Assembly (NCBI GenBank): GCA_029953675.1
Contig: JAMWBK010000008.1
Coordinates: forward strand, 1,273,001 to 1,337,000
Source of the DNA: Rhodosorus marinus
Lineage: Eukaryota > Rhodophyta > Stylonematophyceae > Stylonematales > Stylonemataceae
Direction of reading: 5' to 3'
DNA: 64,000 nucleotides
Positions 31,401 through 42,827 of the stretch are shown here, piece by piece; positions within the stretch are counted from its first letter, which is position 1, and the number at the start of each line of letters is the position of its first letter. The notes below the pieces were generated by a model. The model did not search any database, had not been told where the DNA came from, and saw only the letters and a program-made list of their open reading frames with translations. The position numbers were made by a program, and so were the translations under genes.

Positions 31401-34400
31401 AATGGCATCTACGTCATCAACATTCACGTCAATTTCTTTCACGAGATTGAGGAAAATGTGGTTCAAATCCGCATGTCGAAATCTGGGATCGCATCTCCCA
31501 AGCTCCAGCGCATCCAAGGCCTCTACAAACGTTTTCTCCGCCTCGGGAATGGCAACCAACGCGTCCGATGCGGTGGAAAATACCGCTGCATGCTGAATTA
31601 CAGCTCGCACAAAGAATCGTGCATCCTTATCTCCAGCCTTGGCTGAAGATTCCGATTTGTCGGGCTTCGTTCCGTTGTTCTCTCCAAAGAAAATGTGAAT
31701 TAGGCGATTCGGGTAGTTGAATCTCTGAATATCAAAATTCACCAGCCGTGCGAGCTCCAACTGGAAAGCCATTGGCGGATCAATGTGTCGATAGATTGTG
31801 TCTTCAGTAAAGTTATCGCGGACCTTGAGCGTGAACAGCCCGGGATTGGACTCGAACTCATCCTCCGGGGCGACCACGTAAGTTATTGATTTGATACCGC
31901 ACCGATTGACCGCGGTTATCCTCTCCTGCGGGGCCTGACGCCAAAGGCCAGTCAAGTACAGGCTGATCTGCGTTTCCTGCGTCGACTCAAGTGTGGACGC
32001 TTCTGACTCGCGATTTCCATTTTTGCTGGCTGCCCCCTCGAATTGAGGGGCGCGAACGATTATTGTCAGCAGATTCACAGGACCTTGTGGTGAGTCCTTC
32101 GATTCAGTCTCGTACACCTCCAACAACCTATCGATACCCTCGCTCATGCTCTCAACTGATGAGAACGCGGCCAACATCCCAAACCGAAGAGGTCCTTCGC
32201 CCAGACCCATACCATCTTTCCCTGTATACTGCGCCCCAACGGTTTGCTCCAGCTTTTCTAGGTCATCCGCGGAATCGTACGAAGATATGCCCCCTGGCCG
32301 GATAGCTCCAAGCACAACCTCCAGCGGACTTTGCTGGAAATAAGCACGATGCCTCATGAACTGGAACATCCATTGAGCCCGTAGGAAGCCTTTGGCTTCG
32401 TCTCTTTCGACGAGGAGATTGTCAATTTCGTACGCTCTATAGGCTCTACTGATGTACACCTCCGCCGCGATCAGCAGCGCATCCGGACGATCCTTCAGGA
32501 TCCTTCGTTCCCTTTCGGCTGCTTTCAATAAGTTCCCTGGAGCCGGCAGGAGAAAGCAAGCCAGTAGCTCCAACTCTGGGGTATCTTCGTGCTTCGCTAT
32601 TGCAAGTTGCCTGGCAGCTACAGAATCAGATGCGAGGACCTCTTCTAGCACGGCGATAGCAATGTCCCACTTCTCCTTCAGCTGTGGCCGCTGAAATTCG
32701 GCCAACATGAGGCGAGAACGAAGTGCGACGTCTGCATACAGCGGACTAAAAAATTTGCTCAACTCATCACAACAAGCCCTGGTCCTTTCGTGCTCGAGCA
32801 AGCCGCTTGACGAAATGTAGTTGAGCAACGCCAGTGTTACATCCGTTTTCCTCGCCAAGTGCATGTGAGAAATGACTATGTCAACCACCTTTCGAAAGTC
32901 GTTTCGATACGCCTCGCGAAGATCGAACAGGACTTCGTCTTCTCGCTTCCCTAAAGAGAACGGTTTCTCCGTTGCAATGACATACTGCTCCAGGAGCTCG
33001 GAAATAACCGTAGCTTTCAATCCTCCAGAGTGGTTATATCGTTCGAGAACCATTCGAGTATTCCCCGCTGGCGTCTCGTCCGCTTTAATTCCTTTGTCCT
33101 CCAGAATTTGGATCAGCTTCGCGGTGGTCTTGTACACGTCTTCGGTACCAATCGCGCCGTTTTTCTCCATTGAATTCAGTGCGGCCTCGAGCTCGGAACA
33201 AAGCGCAGTAGGAATTCTTCCTGCTCCCTCGCTCAAAGCTTCCTGCAACTCACCCTTCAGAACGTTCGGGTCGTCAGCCAACTCAACAAAGGACTGGACC
33301 GCGTCACCATCAGCATCGTAACCGGCCAGCAATAAGCGGAGTTCTCTCACAGCAGCGCGGAACCGTTGGTGCGGCTTGGATCCCAATTCCTCCGGCATGC
33401 TCATTTCCGGTAGTCTGTCCTCGAACTTTATTGTCCTTCTCACTTTTGACGGGTCTTCCAATTCCAATCTTGCTAGTACATCGCCAACCGAAACTACAGA
33501 GCCCTCTGACATCACCAGCTGTAACCTACCAGCCTCTGGAGTAGTCAAAGATAAATACATTTTCATAACCTCAAGCTCGGCGAACGCCGTGTCCTTGTCA
33601 ACATGTGCACCGTCCTGCACTAGGAAACGGACTAACTTTCCATTGACAGTTGTGCAGAGAGTGGTTGGGTCATATTCCCTCGGAAACAAGCACGTCATTC
33701 CATCTAGGACCATCAGCAGTCCTCCTCCCTCTTCTCTCACATAGGCAACATGAGACTTTCCGTCCAGCAAGACAATGTTACCACCATCGCTCAAAGGCCG
33801 AACAGTGCCGAGAAGAGAGGACCCGTTCATACGAACTCGAAATACTGTCGGAGCGGCTCTGGACAACTTCATCGAATATTTGACGTCTTCATAGATAAGC
33901 TCCAACGACGTCCCGATAAGGGACGGGCTAAGTGAAGGGGGCTGTCCGCGCTCCAACGCTTCTATTGTTTTCTTCTCTTCGCCCTCGAAAAAAGCGCGAG
34001 CCCAGCAAAGTGCTGCGCAAACAACCGCGACTGCACTTTCCGGCTTCCGCGTCTCAATACGTTGAGCGATGAGCATATCAAGCCATGTCGTGGTAATCCG
34101 GTTCTCTCGAAAGTCGTCCAACTCCAGCAAGCGGACGAGGTACTCTACCGTAGTGCGAATGTCGCCTCGAATTGAGAGCTCCTTCAGTGCCAACACCATC
34201 GCTCTCCTGGACGCTTCTCGATCTTCTCCCCACGCGAAGAGATGTCCAAACTGGGAGTCAGAGAACTCGTGGACTCCTCCGGAAGCTCCAACCGAAAAGT
34301 AGCCCCATACATTTGGCGTATTCCTAAACGTCAGCTCCTGGATCCCACCGGAAGTCGGCTGAAAACCTTCGTCTGGATTCTCTGCAGTTACGCGGCACGC

Positions 34401-35600
34401 AATCACGTGACCCCGCGGTGGGCGGGGTTCGAAGTTGGCCAACGACACACCGCGCTTCTCTTCCGGCAAGCAGAAGAGCGAAAGCACATCGCGGGTCTGT
34501 CCAAGAGGTATTCCCATGGCAATTTGGAGCTGAAGTGCGGGCAAATTGATGTTTGTGATCCATTCAGTAACCGGATGCTCAACTTGCAGTCTTGGATTCA
34601 ACTCCAAGAAATAGAACTGGCCTCCATCTTCATCTCCGGTGTAGAGATATTCAACGGTGCCGGCACCAACATAGCCCACCTCGCGTGCCAAGCGAACTGC
34701 CGCTTGCTCCAGCTTTTTCCAAACTTCCGGTGCCGCTGCAATGACTGGACCCTCTTCAATGATCTTCTGGTGCCTTCTCTGTACAGAACAATCCCTCCCG
34801 TAGAGGGCCAGGGCTTCTCCATACTCATCGGCCACAACCTGCACTTCCAAATGCCTGGCATTCTGTATCATTCGCATGATGAACACTGGAGACCCGGGCA
34901 CTTCACTGCACACCTGCCGATACGCGTCGGGGACTCCAGCTTCGTTACGTACAGTGCGGATACCTTTTCCACCCCCGCCTTCAGATGCTTTTATCATCAA
35001 TGGATACCCAATTCGGCTAGAGACAGAAACAGCATTTGCCTCATCTTCGACGCATGCCTTTCTGAAAATGTCGTCTGGGACACACATCTGTTCTTGATAA
35101 CGGACTCTCAACCCATCGCCGGACCAGCTAACAGTAGGAACTTGTGCCGACTGGGCGAGGATCGTGGAAGCGACCTTGTCACCAAGAGCGTACATTGCGT
35201 CCGCTCCAGGACCCATGAATGCAATTCCCATGCGCTTGAGAGTGCGCGGCAGCTTCGGGTTCTCCGAAGCGTGTCCCCATCCAGCCCATACAGCGTCGCA
35301 GTGGAACCTCTCCGCAATATCTGCAATCAGGTCGACATTGGCATAGTTCTTGTTGTTTGAGCCGCCTGGAACCGATACCAAAGTATCCGCAAGCCTAACG
35401 AATTCTGCGTTTGCGGCAACGTCCTCCGGGGTTGCCATGACAGTAAAGGACACCAGGCGCTCATCTGCAAACTCTTCATAAGACCATCGCCGAATGGATC
35501 GGATCGCTTTGACTGCTGCAATCCCATTGTTCGCAATCAAGATCTTCCTTATGACTCTCTTACCCCCTCTGTCAGTGACGTACTTCTCGTAGGCGTCCAT
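28495..35600 (-). CDS. ACC1: Homomeric (multidomain) acetyl-CoA carboxylase
   Basis: Three exons (35600-29325, 29193-28959, 28823-28495) with introns of 131 and 135 nt give 2279 residues, typical of the family. It converts acetyl-CoA and bicarbonate to malonyl-CoA. The biotin carboxylase domain starts at once (KILIANNGIAAVKAIRS, then IKASEGGGGKGIR). The biotinyl lysine is Lys680 in EVMKMYL. A central region follows, and then the carboxyltransferase beta and alpha halves (RPTGLNDHGIVVWRY, then IANDITFMSGSFG, then FANWRGFSGG-like VANWRGFSGGMRDM). Splicing restores the conserved end IAIKFVDLHDTPGRMVAKKAV...FFYWRLQRRLAE. No transit or signal peptide precedes the first domain, so the enzyme should be cytosolic, feeding fatty acid elongation. 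The gene is divergent from the Trm10-family gene, with 1.4 kb between starts. Confidence 0.96.
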
Positions 35601-36988
35601 GATGCCTGTCCAGCAGCGTCAGCCTCAACCACGGCAATGACGACTGTCCCGAGAGGCTTGAGACTTTGAGAAGCCTAGTGCTCGCCGTCGATCAAAAAAG
35701 ATCTAGCCACACGGTCCCCCGAACACGCCCTCAACCTTGTACTGTGATATCGCATCCTCAGCAAATCCACAGCAAACCGGCGCCTTACAACACCAAATCG
35801 GATCCACGATCGCCAACTCTAAACTTAAGGTAGAACTAATGGCAAACTAGACCATTCTTTGGCTGCCTTTGAACCAGCGTTCCTCCCCACGCACAAAACA
35901 AGCCGCAGTATGGTGATTTCAGAGGCGCTGGATGTCTGCCCGTCAATTCATTGAATTTGGTTCGTTGATGCTCAACGGCCAAGGCCATCGGGTTTATTAA
36001 GGAGACTATATATCATATTATATGGTACCCGAATCGCTGTGTATCCAGCTTTCTTCTGAGTCACCTTTACAACCGAGACTCACCGAACGCACTTCAGACC
36101 GAGCGCCTTTAAACAAGAACTAATATCAGCCAAATTTACGGCTGCATTTCAAAACAGCACCTCCCGTTGAAATTTAGTGAAACCCCAGAGGGCGATGGGG
36201 GAAATACGAGTAAACACATTCAGCAGCAAACTGTACTGCTCTTCTTTTAGAACTGCATCGGCAACTCTCAGACTTCCGCTAAAGCTGGCTTTGAGATGAT
36301 CGTGAACTAGTCAGAGCACGAGCTTGATACCCGAGATAGTTCCAATCTCGTCTCGGTAAATCGCCAGGAAGCTAGCCGCGGCTTTTCACGAAAAACATTT
36401 TGCTGCGATTATCAAGCTTTCCGTCAATGAGATACGTCCATGGTTTGGAGTGCGTTGCTTGCATCCTGCGAAGTGATAACACGGGAACAGTGCATGGAAG
36501 TGGTCCGAAAGCAACCAATGTCATGCCCTCATCTCCTAGAGAAAAGAGAAGCGGTTAACCTCTTTTTCCCGGTAGACAGGTCAAGCTCCTGTCTGGCACG
36601 CGGCGCCACGTTGTGAAGATGCCACGAGCAGTATGCCCGCCTTTCAATATGGCCTTCACCAATCCTTCCCTGAGTTCTTAATCTGAAGTGAATAGGGAGG
36701 CCAGGTTGCTTGGCAACTAGTTGTTCCCGAGGGGGGAGTAGCTTCTCGCGAATTTCTAATGGACTGACCGAGGAACGTCTGTATGCTGCAGGGGCATCTA
36801 CACTTCCCTATCAGCTTTTGACGAGAGGACAGGCAGACAGGGAGGCGAGCAAGCTTTCTCGGAAGTGGGAGAATTGCTATTTGAATGATAACAGTCACGG
36901 CAGAGGACTATTGAGCACGCCTTCACCAGCGAATGCTGGAGGGAGAATGCAATAAACGTTTCTCGACCAGTGCCTTTGAATCTTAGCG
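35601..36988. other. Intergenic, divergent promoters of ACC1 and the Trm10-family gene
   Basis: No gene is seen in 1.4 kb. An AT-rich stretch (TATATATCATATTATATGG, 36005-36024) is a possible TATA-like element but is about 400 bp from the ACC1 start. Confidence 0.45.
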
Positions 36989-38208
36989 ATGGCTTTGCAG
37001 CTCTTCAGCGCTATTGAAAAAGCACAAAAAATAACGCGGGCTCGAATTAGCGGAGAAGGGCTGCGGACGCTTCTGCTTACAGACAGAAAAGGAAAACGTT
37101 GCTGCTCGTCCCGGTCTGACTCTCCGACGAGCATTCCTAAATCTTCAACCGACTGTAGCAGGAACGGACGTTCACGGGACCTAGGTAGAGCATCAACTGG
37201 CCAGGTGCAAAATTCCAGCACCGAACTGCCTAGTGGCGGAGAGCCGATATGGTCACAAGCGAGGATCAGATACCACAAGAAGATGGGGAGAGAGCGAGCC
37301 TTGGCGGCACATGAGAGTCCAGTGGTGCCGCGACTACTCATTGACGCTTCAGCATTGTATAGATTGCCGAAACCAGCAGTGTCATGGGTGGAGGACACGA
37401 TAGCACGGCAAATTAACGAGCTGCGTTCCTTTAACAACTGCGCGGAGAAGCCCTTCGCGCTTACCGTTTGTGGGCTCGAAGCAGCCCCTTTCATCAAGAG
37501 CAGGTATGACAACCTTCTTCGTCTTCTGGTCGCATTCTTGTGCAGTAAAACGCGCCACGGGAGTCTTCCTCGGTTTTTGCCAGCCACGATGAACTAACCC
37601 GAAACTTACGACATTCTTTCTGCAGGCTGGAAGGGCACTCGCGTGGCAACTGGCCTGATCTCAAGGAACGAGATGATGCTGTCCGCCAGGTTCTCAAGGA
37701 GAGCCCGAACAGAACTATTGCCTGGCTTAGCCCTGACGCTAAACAGGCGATCCGGGATATTCCACCCAATGCCACGCTGGTGATGAGCTGCTTTGTAGAT
37801 AAGCACTGCGATCAACCGAACGCGAGCCTAGGAGAGGCCGCTGATCACGGAATACAGGCGTACCGGCTCCCAATTGCAGAGATTTTCCATGGCGGCCCAA
37901 AGATCGTTAGCCGGTTTGGTGTTCATCGACATAGGCGGTACTCCTTAACGTTGCACTCTACCTTCCGGGCGCTTGTGGAGTTTTACAACACCAGGAATTG
38001 GCGAACCGCTCTAATACGGTCCCTTCCGATGGGAGATCTGAAGCGCCTCAACCTATTGCGTCAACTGACCAGGGAGGAGAAAGAGCTAATGCAAGGATAC
38101 AACTATCGTAGCCTCGTGTACATGAGAAACCACGCTGAACGACAAGAAATTGGGATGCGTGAATGGAAGGCACGTAAAGCCCAGGATGAGGCCGAAGTCG
38201 TAGATTAG
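36989..38208 (+). CDS. Trm10-family tRNA methyltransferase (position 9)
   Basis: Two exons, 36989-37503 and 37626-38208, with a 122-nt intron, give 365 residues. The SPOUT core is clear: LLIDASAL (start of the domain), then IAWLSPDAKQAIRDIP, then VMSCFVDKHCDQPNASLGEA, then YRLPIAEIF, then SLTLHSTFRALVEFYNTRNWRTAL. Asp230 in FVDK is the conserved acidic residue of the active site. The family methylates N1 of purine 9 in tRNA using S-adenosylmethionine. The usual DxNRxK text after Asp is replaced by DKHCDQPN, closer to mitochondrial TRMT10C as I recall it. The N-terminus is basic and could be a mitochondrial presequence. Nuclear/cytosolic Trm10 remains possible. Confidence 0.85.
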
Positions 38209-38390
38209 CTGCTGGGTTCCATATACATTGTGGGACTAACTTATTTTTTGGAAACAGAGTTGCATAGGTTTTCGCGAAACCAACACTTCTCGGAAGTGCT
38301 ACTCTGCCCAAGACCATCTAGAATGAAACACCCGTCCATTGAGTAGAGGACCTCGTCTGCATGTAGCAAAGTTCCTAATCGACTACGAAA

Positions 38391-38396
38391 TATATA
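38391..38396 (+). promoter_or_regulatory. TATA-like sequence upstream of the Vps39-like gene
   Basis: TATATA lies 32 bp before the small ORF at 38428 and about 310 bp before the Vps39 ATG. If it is used, the small ORF would be in the 5' leader. Confidence 0.35.
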
Positions 38397-38427
38397 CGTA
38401 ATACCCAAAGCGCAACCTCAGTTCCCA

Positions 38428-38691
38428 ATGTCCCCTCTCCAGATCTGGAAGACCGGGCCCAAGGCTTTGAGGGTAAAGCTGGAACGGAAAATAGACATTA
38501 TGCAAGGTGGAATTGGTTATTCTGTTGCGAAAGAGACAAGCAACAGAAAAGGTTCAAAGTCTGTCCTCAGACACGGTGTGGATATTGGCCAAGCTGCTGA
38601 TGGTAAATGGATAGAGAACCATCTAACATGGATCAGTAGTGACCAAAAAGAGGTGTTGGCACTAGCAGAGGAATCCGAAGTGTGCTCTTAA
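38428..38691 (+). CDS. Small ORF, possible upstream ORF of the Vps39-like gene
   Basis: An 87-codon frame starting at an ATG whose stop lies 11 nt before the Vps39 start codon. The product is basic (ALRVKLERKIDIMQGGIGYS, then NRKGSKSVLRHGVDIGQ) and matches nothing I recognise. It is either an upstream ORF in the leader, a small separate protein, or chance. No splice pair was found that would join it in frame to Vps39. Confidence 0.3.
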   Translation: MSPLQIWKTGPKALRVKLERKIDIMQGGIGYSVAKETSNRKGSKSVLRHGVDIGQAADGKWIENHLTWISSDQKEVLALAEESEVCS

Positions 38692-38702
38692 GGTTCCTAG
38701 CG

Positions 38703-41438
38703 ATGGAGCTATTGAAGCTAGACCATTATTCCCAGCTTCCGGGTTCTGGGGATTTATTGGATGTGCGGGGACTGCTTGTCGATGACGGTGAGAGTCGTCA
38801 TGCTCTGGTAGTTTTTACGTCTAGATCCGGTATTTTGGGCTGCGCAGAGATCGAAGCTGGCTCGGAGCTGGCTAAGATAGTAGCGGAAGTCAAGGTCACT
38901 GACAGCGTTGTGCAGTTTGTTGAGGTTGTCGAAATCGCGGGAAGCACTCCGAACGCGGCTATAGTGGGCTCGGAGAATGGAGATACGAGAATCCTGGAAC
39001 TTCCTGATCTCGTCGAGGAGCATCCGCTCAACGCCCCTTGCTCCATACATTTGAAAGGTTCCCAAGCTCTGGCCGTCAGCACCTCGTCGACAAGTTCGCA
39101 GACCTTCCGTCCAGCTATTCGGATTGCAGCTGCAATCGGTGAAGCGATTCGTGTGCTAGAGGTGGATCTCAATGGCCAACATCCGAATATAAAAATCCTC
39201 GGCGAGGTTAATATTGGCTTCCATGCAAACACAATTCACTTTGGAGGTTTAAACGCCAGGACGATTTGTGCCTCATGCCAAGGTCGCCACACTTTGATTC
39301 GCACAAGCGAAATCATACAGAGAAGCAACCTTGCTATTGCTGCTGAAATCGAACCTCAAACAAAAGATTCGAACTCCTCGCAGTATGGCGAGAAGAGACT
39401 TGAAGGTTCTGGGGCAAGCGAGGGAGCAAACCCCTTGCTTGCGGCGCTCACCCTTGGACTTGTAGGCTCCAACAGCTCGTCGAGCGCCTCTAGGGAACCC
39501 GTGGTTCGAAACGAAGTCGCGGTGCCCCTGAACAACGAACGCTGGTTGCTGGATGTCGGATTTGAGCGTTCGTCACTGAACCTGTATACTAGCTACGGCG
39601 CTAGTATCGAAACCCCAAATACACATGGGCTCGGAAATGTGATAGGAGCAGCGAGTTGCATGGGAGGCTCAGTTGCTCTTCTGATCGAATCGAAGGAAAC
39701 AAAAAGAAAGCCGGAACTCCGAGTAGTAGTTTTCGGCAAGAGCACTGCTGTAGATCTGCCCGGAATTTCCCTTGCTCATACGAGGGCCACCGACACTGAG
39801 GCTCTCAGGATCCACGGCCTGATGTATACCCCCAGTTACACAGCAGCGATCTTATGGTGGCCACGAGATAGACGAATAGGGGTCATCAGACAGACGCACA
39901 GCCTCGAAGAAGCCGCAGATCTTTTAGAAGCGGAGCGTCAAGTTGACGCTGCCCTCGCTTTGCTCCTTGACCTGGAGGACCAATCGAAGTCGAGGTCGCT
40001 CATAGAATGCTATGCACGAGAGTTGCTCCGAAATGAGAAGCACGAGGAAGCTCTAGCATATCTCAGCGGAGCTGACTTTTCCTTTCTGGAACTTGTTGGT
40101 TTGTTCAACGAAACGCTTTCTAACTCAACGAGGCCGGCTGCAATTGCTTCCTTTTGGGCGGATGCTATGGTCTCCGCCAGAAGAAGAGGAGCTGCAGCAG
40201 TTGATCCCGATCGGAAAGCGGATGAAACGCTTTTCGGACTGTTATGCATGTCCGACAAGAGAATCGATAGAGTTGCGGCACTTCTGCGTGCTAGGAACGG
40301 AGTGTCTATAGACTTTGGGGAGAATACACTCTCTAAGTCAGAGCTAAGCCCTAATTTCTCACCAGAATCACGTGAGGAGGGCATGATTGAACTTCTACGA
40401 TCCAACGGTGATCACGATCGCGCTTTGTGCGTGATTGAGCAATCCCTGTTCATTCCAAAGCCCTGGAAGCGGGCTCTGTCTTATATTGAGAACGTAAGCG
40501 ATGAAAATACGATTTCGAAACACCTGGCACTATTGACCCAGACGCAAGATGCGGATATGGCAATGGTTGTGCGAGCACTTGTGAACTCGCAGCTCACGGC
40601 GGGCTCCAAGTTAGCGGTTGCGAAGGAACAGGACTCAGAGTTCACTGCACTGTACATTAACGAGTTGTGGAATCAGGGAGAATGTGTCAAGCTTGACCGG
40701 GAAATGCAGAACTTGTTTGTCCATTCTTTGGATAGGACATTGCAGTCGATCGATGACTCCGCTAACCAGAAGCCGGATAAGGATTTGAAGTGTGAGGCGT
40801 ACACAAACATGTTCGCTTCTCTTCTCGACTCCGGTCTCGATGACCCAGAGTTTGCGGTTGAGAAGATACCAAACCAACTATGGGACAAAAGGGCTCGTCT
40901 TCTCCTAGGGCTCCGCAGGTATGGAGAAGTCGCGAAGGTGTTCGTAGAGCATTGTGCAAACGAGGAGATGATTTTAAGCTTTGGTGCTTCACTAGAGCCT
41001 AGCGAGAGCAGCGAGCTGGTGACATCGGTTGTAGAAGAATATTTAGCGAAGTGCACGGATGACCCTTCGAACGCATTGAACGCAGTGAATCTCCTAGGCG
41101 GGGCATTAAGCGGAGAAGCGAATATTGCCGAGGCTCTGCAAGGAGCGGATGACTCACTGCAGATTGCCGTGCTTCATCGTTTCCTTGTTGCTGGTATGTC
41201 AATCACTACTGGCAGAATCAAAGCCGCCCAATCTCATGCGGCGCTCTTGAAAGCCGAACAGCTTATTCTGCAAAATAAGCTCTTTCGCGAAAGAGCTGCC
41301 AGCGTATCCCTGTCGCCCAGCTCCAGCTGCAGCATCTGCGACCGGAGAATCGGTGACAGCGTGTTCGCCTCGTACCATGACGGATCCAAGGTGCACTATG
41401 CTTGCTACATGAACACCAGCACCGAGACGGCCAATTGA
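38703..41438 (+). CDS. VPS39: Vps39/Vam6-like vacuolar tethering subunit
   Basis: A single exon of 911 residues. Residues 1 to about 350 fit a CNH-like beta-propeller (MELLKLDHYSQLPGSGDLLD start). The remainder is an alpha-solenoid with clathrin-repeat-like helices (ALALLLDLEDQSKSRSLIEC, then YARELLRNEKHEEALAYLSG). The C-terminus carries the Vps39-type zinc finger CSICDRRIGDSVFASYHDGS followed by KVHYACY, here with CxxC and a distal HYAC. Vps39 is the Rab7-binding subunit of HOPS, which tethers late endosomes and vacuoles before fusion. Its paralogue Vps3/TGFBRAP1 serves CORVET and cannot be excluded. The ATG at 38703 is preceded by an in-frame open stretch without ATG, so it is the best start. 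Confidence 0.8.
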   Translation: MELLKLDHYSQLPGSGDLLDVRGLLVDDGESRHALVVFTSRSGILGCAEIEAGSELAKIVAEVKVTDSVVQFVEVVEIAGSTPNAAIVGSENGDTRILELPDLVEEHPLNAPCSIHLKGSQALAVSTSSTSSQTFRPAIRIAAAIGEAIRVLEVDLNGQHPNIKILGEVNIGFHANTIHFGGLNARTICASCQGRHTLIRTSEIIQRSNLAIAAEIEPQTKDSNSSQYGEKRLEGSGASEGANPLLAALTLGLVGSNSSSSASREPVVRNEVAVPLNNERWLLDVGFERSSLNLYTSYGASIETPNTHGLGNVIGAASCMGGSVALLIESKETKRKPELRVVVFGKSTAVDLPGISLAHTRATDTEALRIHGLMYTPSYTAAILWWPRDRRIGVIRQTHSLEEAADLLEAERQVDAALALLLDLEDQSKSRSLIECYARELLRNEKHEEALAYLSGADFSFLELVGLFNETLSNSTRPAAIASFWADAMVSARRRGAAAVDPDRKADETLFGLLCMSDKRIDRVAALLRARNGVSIDFGENTLSKSELSPNFSPESREEGMIELLRSNGDHDRALCVIEQSLFIPKPWKRALSYIENVSDENTISKHLALLTQTQDADMAMVVRALVNSQLTAGSKLAVAKEQDSEFTALYINELWNQGECVKLDREMQNLFVHSLDRTLQSIDDSANQKPDKDLKCEAYTNMFASLLDSGLDDPEFAVEKIPNQLWDKRARLLLGLRRYGEVAKVFVEHCANEEMILSFGASLEPSESSELVTSVVEEYLAKCTDDPSNALNAVNLLGGALSGEANIAEALQGADDSLQIAVLHRFLVAGMSITTGRIKAAQSHAALLKAEQLILQNKLFRERAASVSLSPSSSCSICDRRIGDSVFASYHDGSKVHYACYMNTSTETAN

Positions 41439-41693
41439 TCCATGGCTTCCATGCACATCCTGTACACGTATGCTCCTCTGCTCTGTAATGCACCAGACGT
41501 CACCAAAGTCGAAGGGGTTGAGTAAGACTTGCTCTGGTCTATTTACCCCACCGGCGGCGGACAGTGATCATTAGCTGATGCTTCTAACTCGTGTCCCAAG
41601 CAGAACTTACTCATCAAGCTAACTAGCTGAATAAAACTAACATGAAGAATTCCCAGACGAACCTTGTCGTGTCTGCAAGCAAATCAAACAGCC

Positions 41694-42827
41694 TTATTCA
41701 CCACTACAAAGCCTCGCTTCGATCCGAGTGAAAATGCTCTGAAACGCGGGATGCTGGGCGTCTACCATTTGAAAATGATCAGCATCTAGTTCCAGCAACT
41801 CATGGCGTGGTCCGTATTCCGAATTGTCCTTGACTTGATCGAAGTAGCTTGTTATCATATCATATGGTACGATAGTGTCCATTCTACCAGCAACAACTAT
41901 CGATCGAACCTATGTGGTTCATCCCACAAAAAAAAAAGTGATGGTAAGACTTAAGGTTGCAGTTCACGTTCTAAGTCACAGGTCTTCTTTGTGTCTCTGT
42001 GTTCCAGAGCGAGGTCACCGGACCCCTCGACCCAGAGGCCCCCTGGCTTGGAACTAGGCACATACCTTGTTTGGCAACAAGTGGATGGGGGAAGCACTTG
42101 AGTATGTCGTTTCGGCTTCAAAGCCATCCTCAGGTTTACACTTCATATAGAAAGCAATTGCGTCTTGTTCTTCGCAAATTTGCCTAGTTTGAGCCTGCCG
42201 TACGTCAGTAATCGGGGCAATCGCCACTATAAGCCTTGGGCAAATCAGATCCTTGTCTGATTTGACCTTGGCTGCGTACCACAGCGCAAGCGTAGCACCA
42301 GCAGAATGACCAATCAACACAATCCGATCGAGATTCAAGGGAATCCCTTCCCGCACCATCTCTTTCGCAGAGCTTTAACCAGAAAATAATCAAGAACCCA
42401 GGTTAGATAGATTACCCTTGTCCCTGTTTGTCTGCGGGAACATACTTCACTGCATGGAGAACGTCTTCATTGGTGCCAGGGTATCCCCCGCCTTCGTGGT
42501 CGCTTCTTCGGTATTCCGAGTCGATGACTGCGAAGCCCTTGGAGCACTGAAGCGACGAATTGGAATAAAATCCGTTTTAGTAGTTGCAGCTTTTCTTTGG
42601 TGGCTACTCCCTGCTCCGAATTTTGTTCATCGACGACTCACCAGGAAAGGCGCCAAAGTGTCGTGGCAAGAGTTGTCGATTGAATAAATGTTCCTCCAGA
42701 ACCCTCCATGCACGAGAACCGCTACAGGGAACTCTTCCCGATCGTTATCGGATGGCATCCACAGCCTAACATACTGCGTCAGAGGGTTAGCTCCGTACTG
42801 CCAGGTCCGCCACTGTCGTGGGGTCAT
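41694..42827 (-). CDS. Alpha/beta hydrolase (BD-FAE / kynurenine formamidase-like)
   Basis: Four exons (42827-42642, 42546-42446, 42372-42066, 41909-41694) with introns of 95, 73 and 156 nt give 269 residues. The oxyanion motif HGGFW, a following EYRRSDHEGGGYPGTNEDV segment, the nucleophile elbow GHSAGAT, an acidic residue in AGRMDTIVP and the catalytic His in DADHFQMV occur in the right order. Similar proteins are bacterial and algal carbohydrate-esterase-like or arylformamidase-like hydrolases; the substrate cannot be told. Each exon junction restores family text and keeps frame. For intron 2 the stronger donor GTATGT was preferred over one that would leave a 43-nt intron. No targeting signal is seen. 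Confidence 0.8.

Noticed and set aside
34242-35360. 372-codon plus-strand open frame
   Set aside because: It lies wholly antisense to the biotin carboxylase part of ACC1 and has no family similarity.
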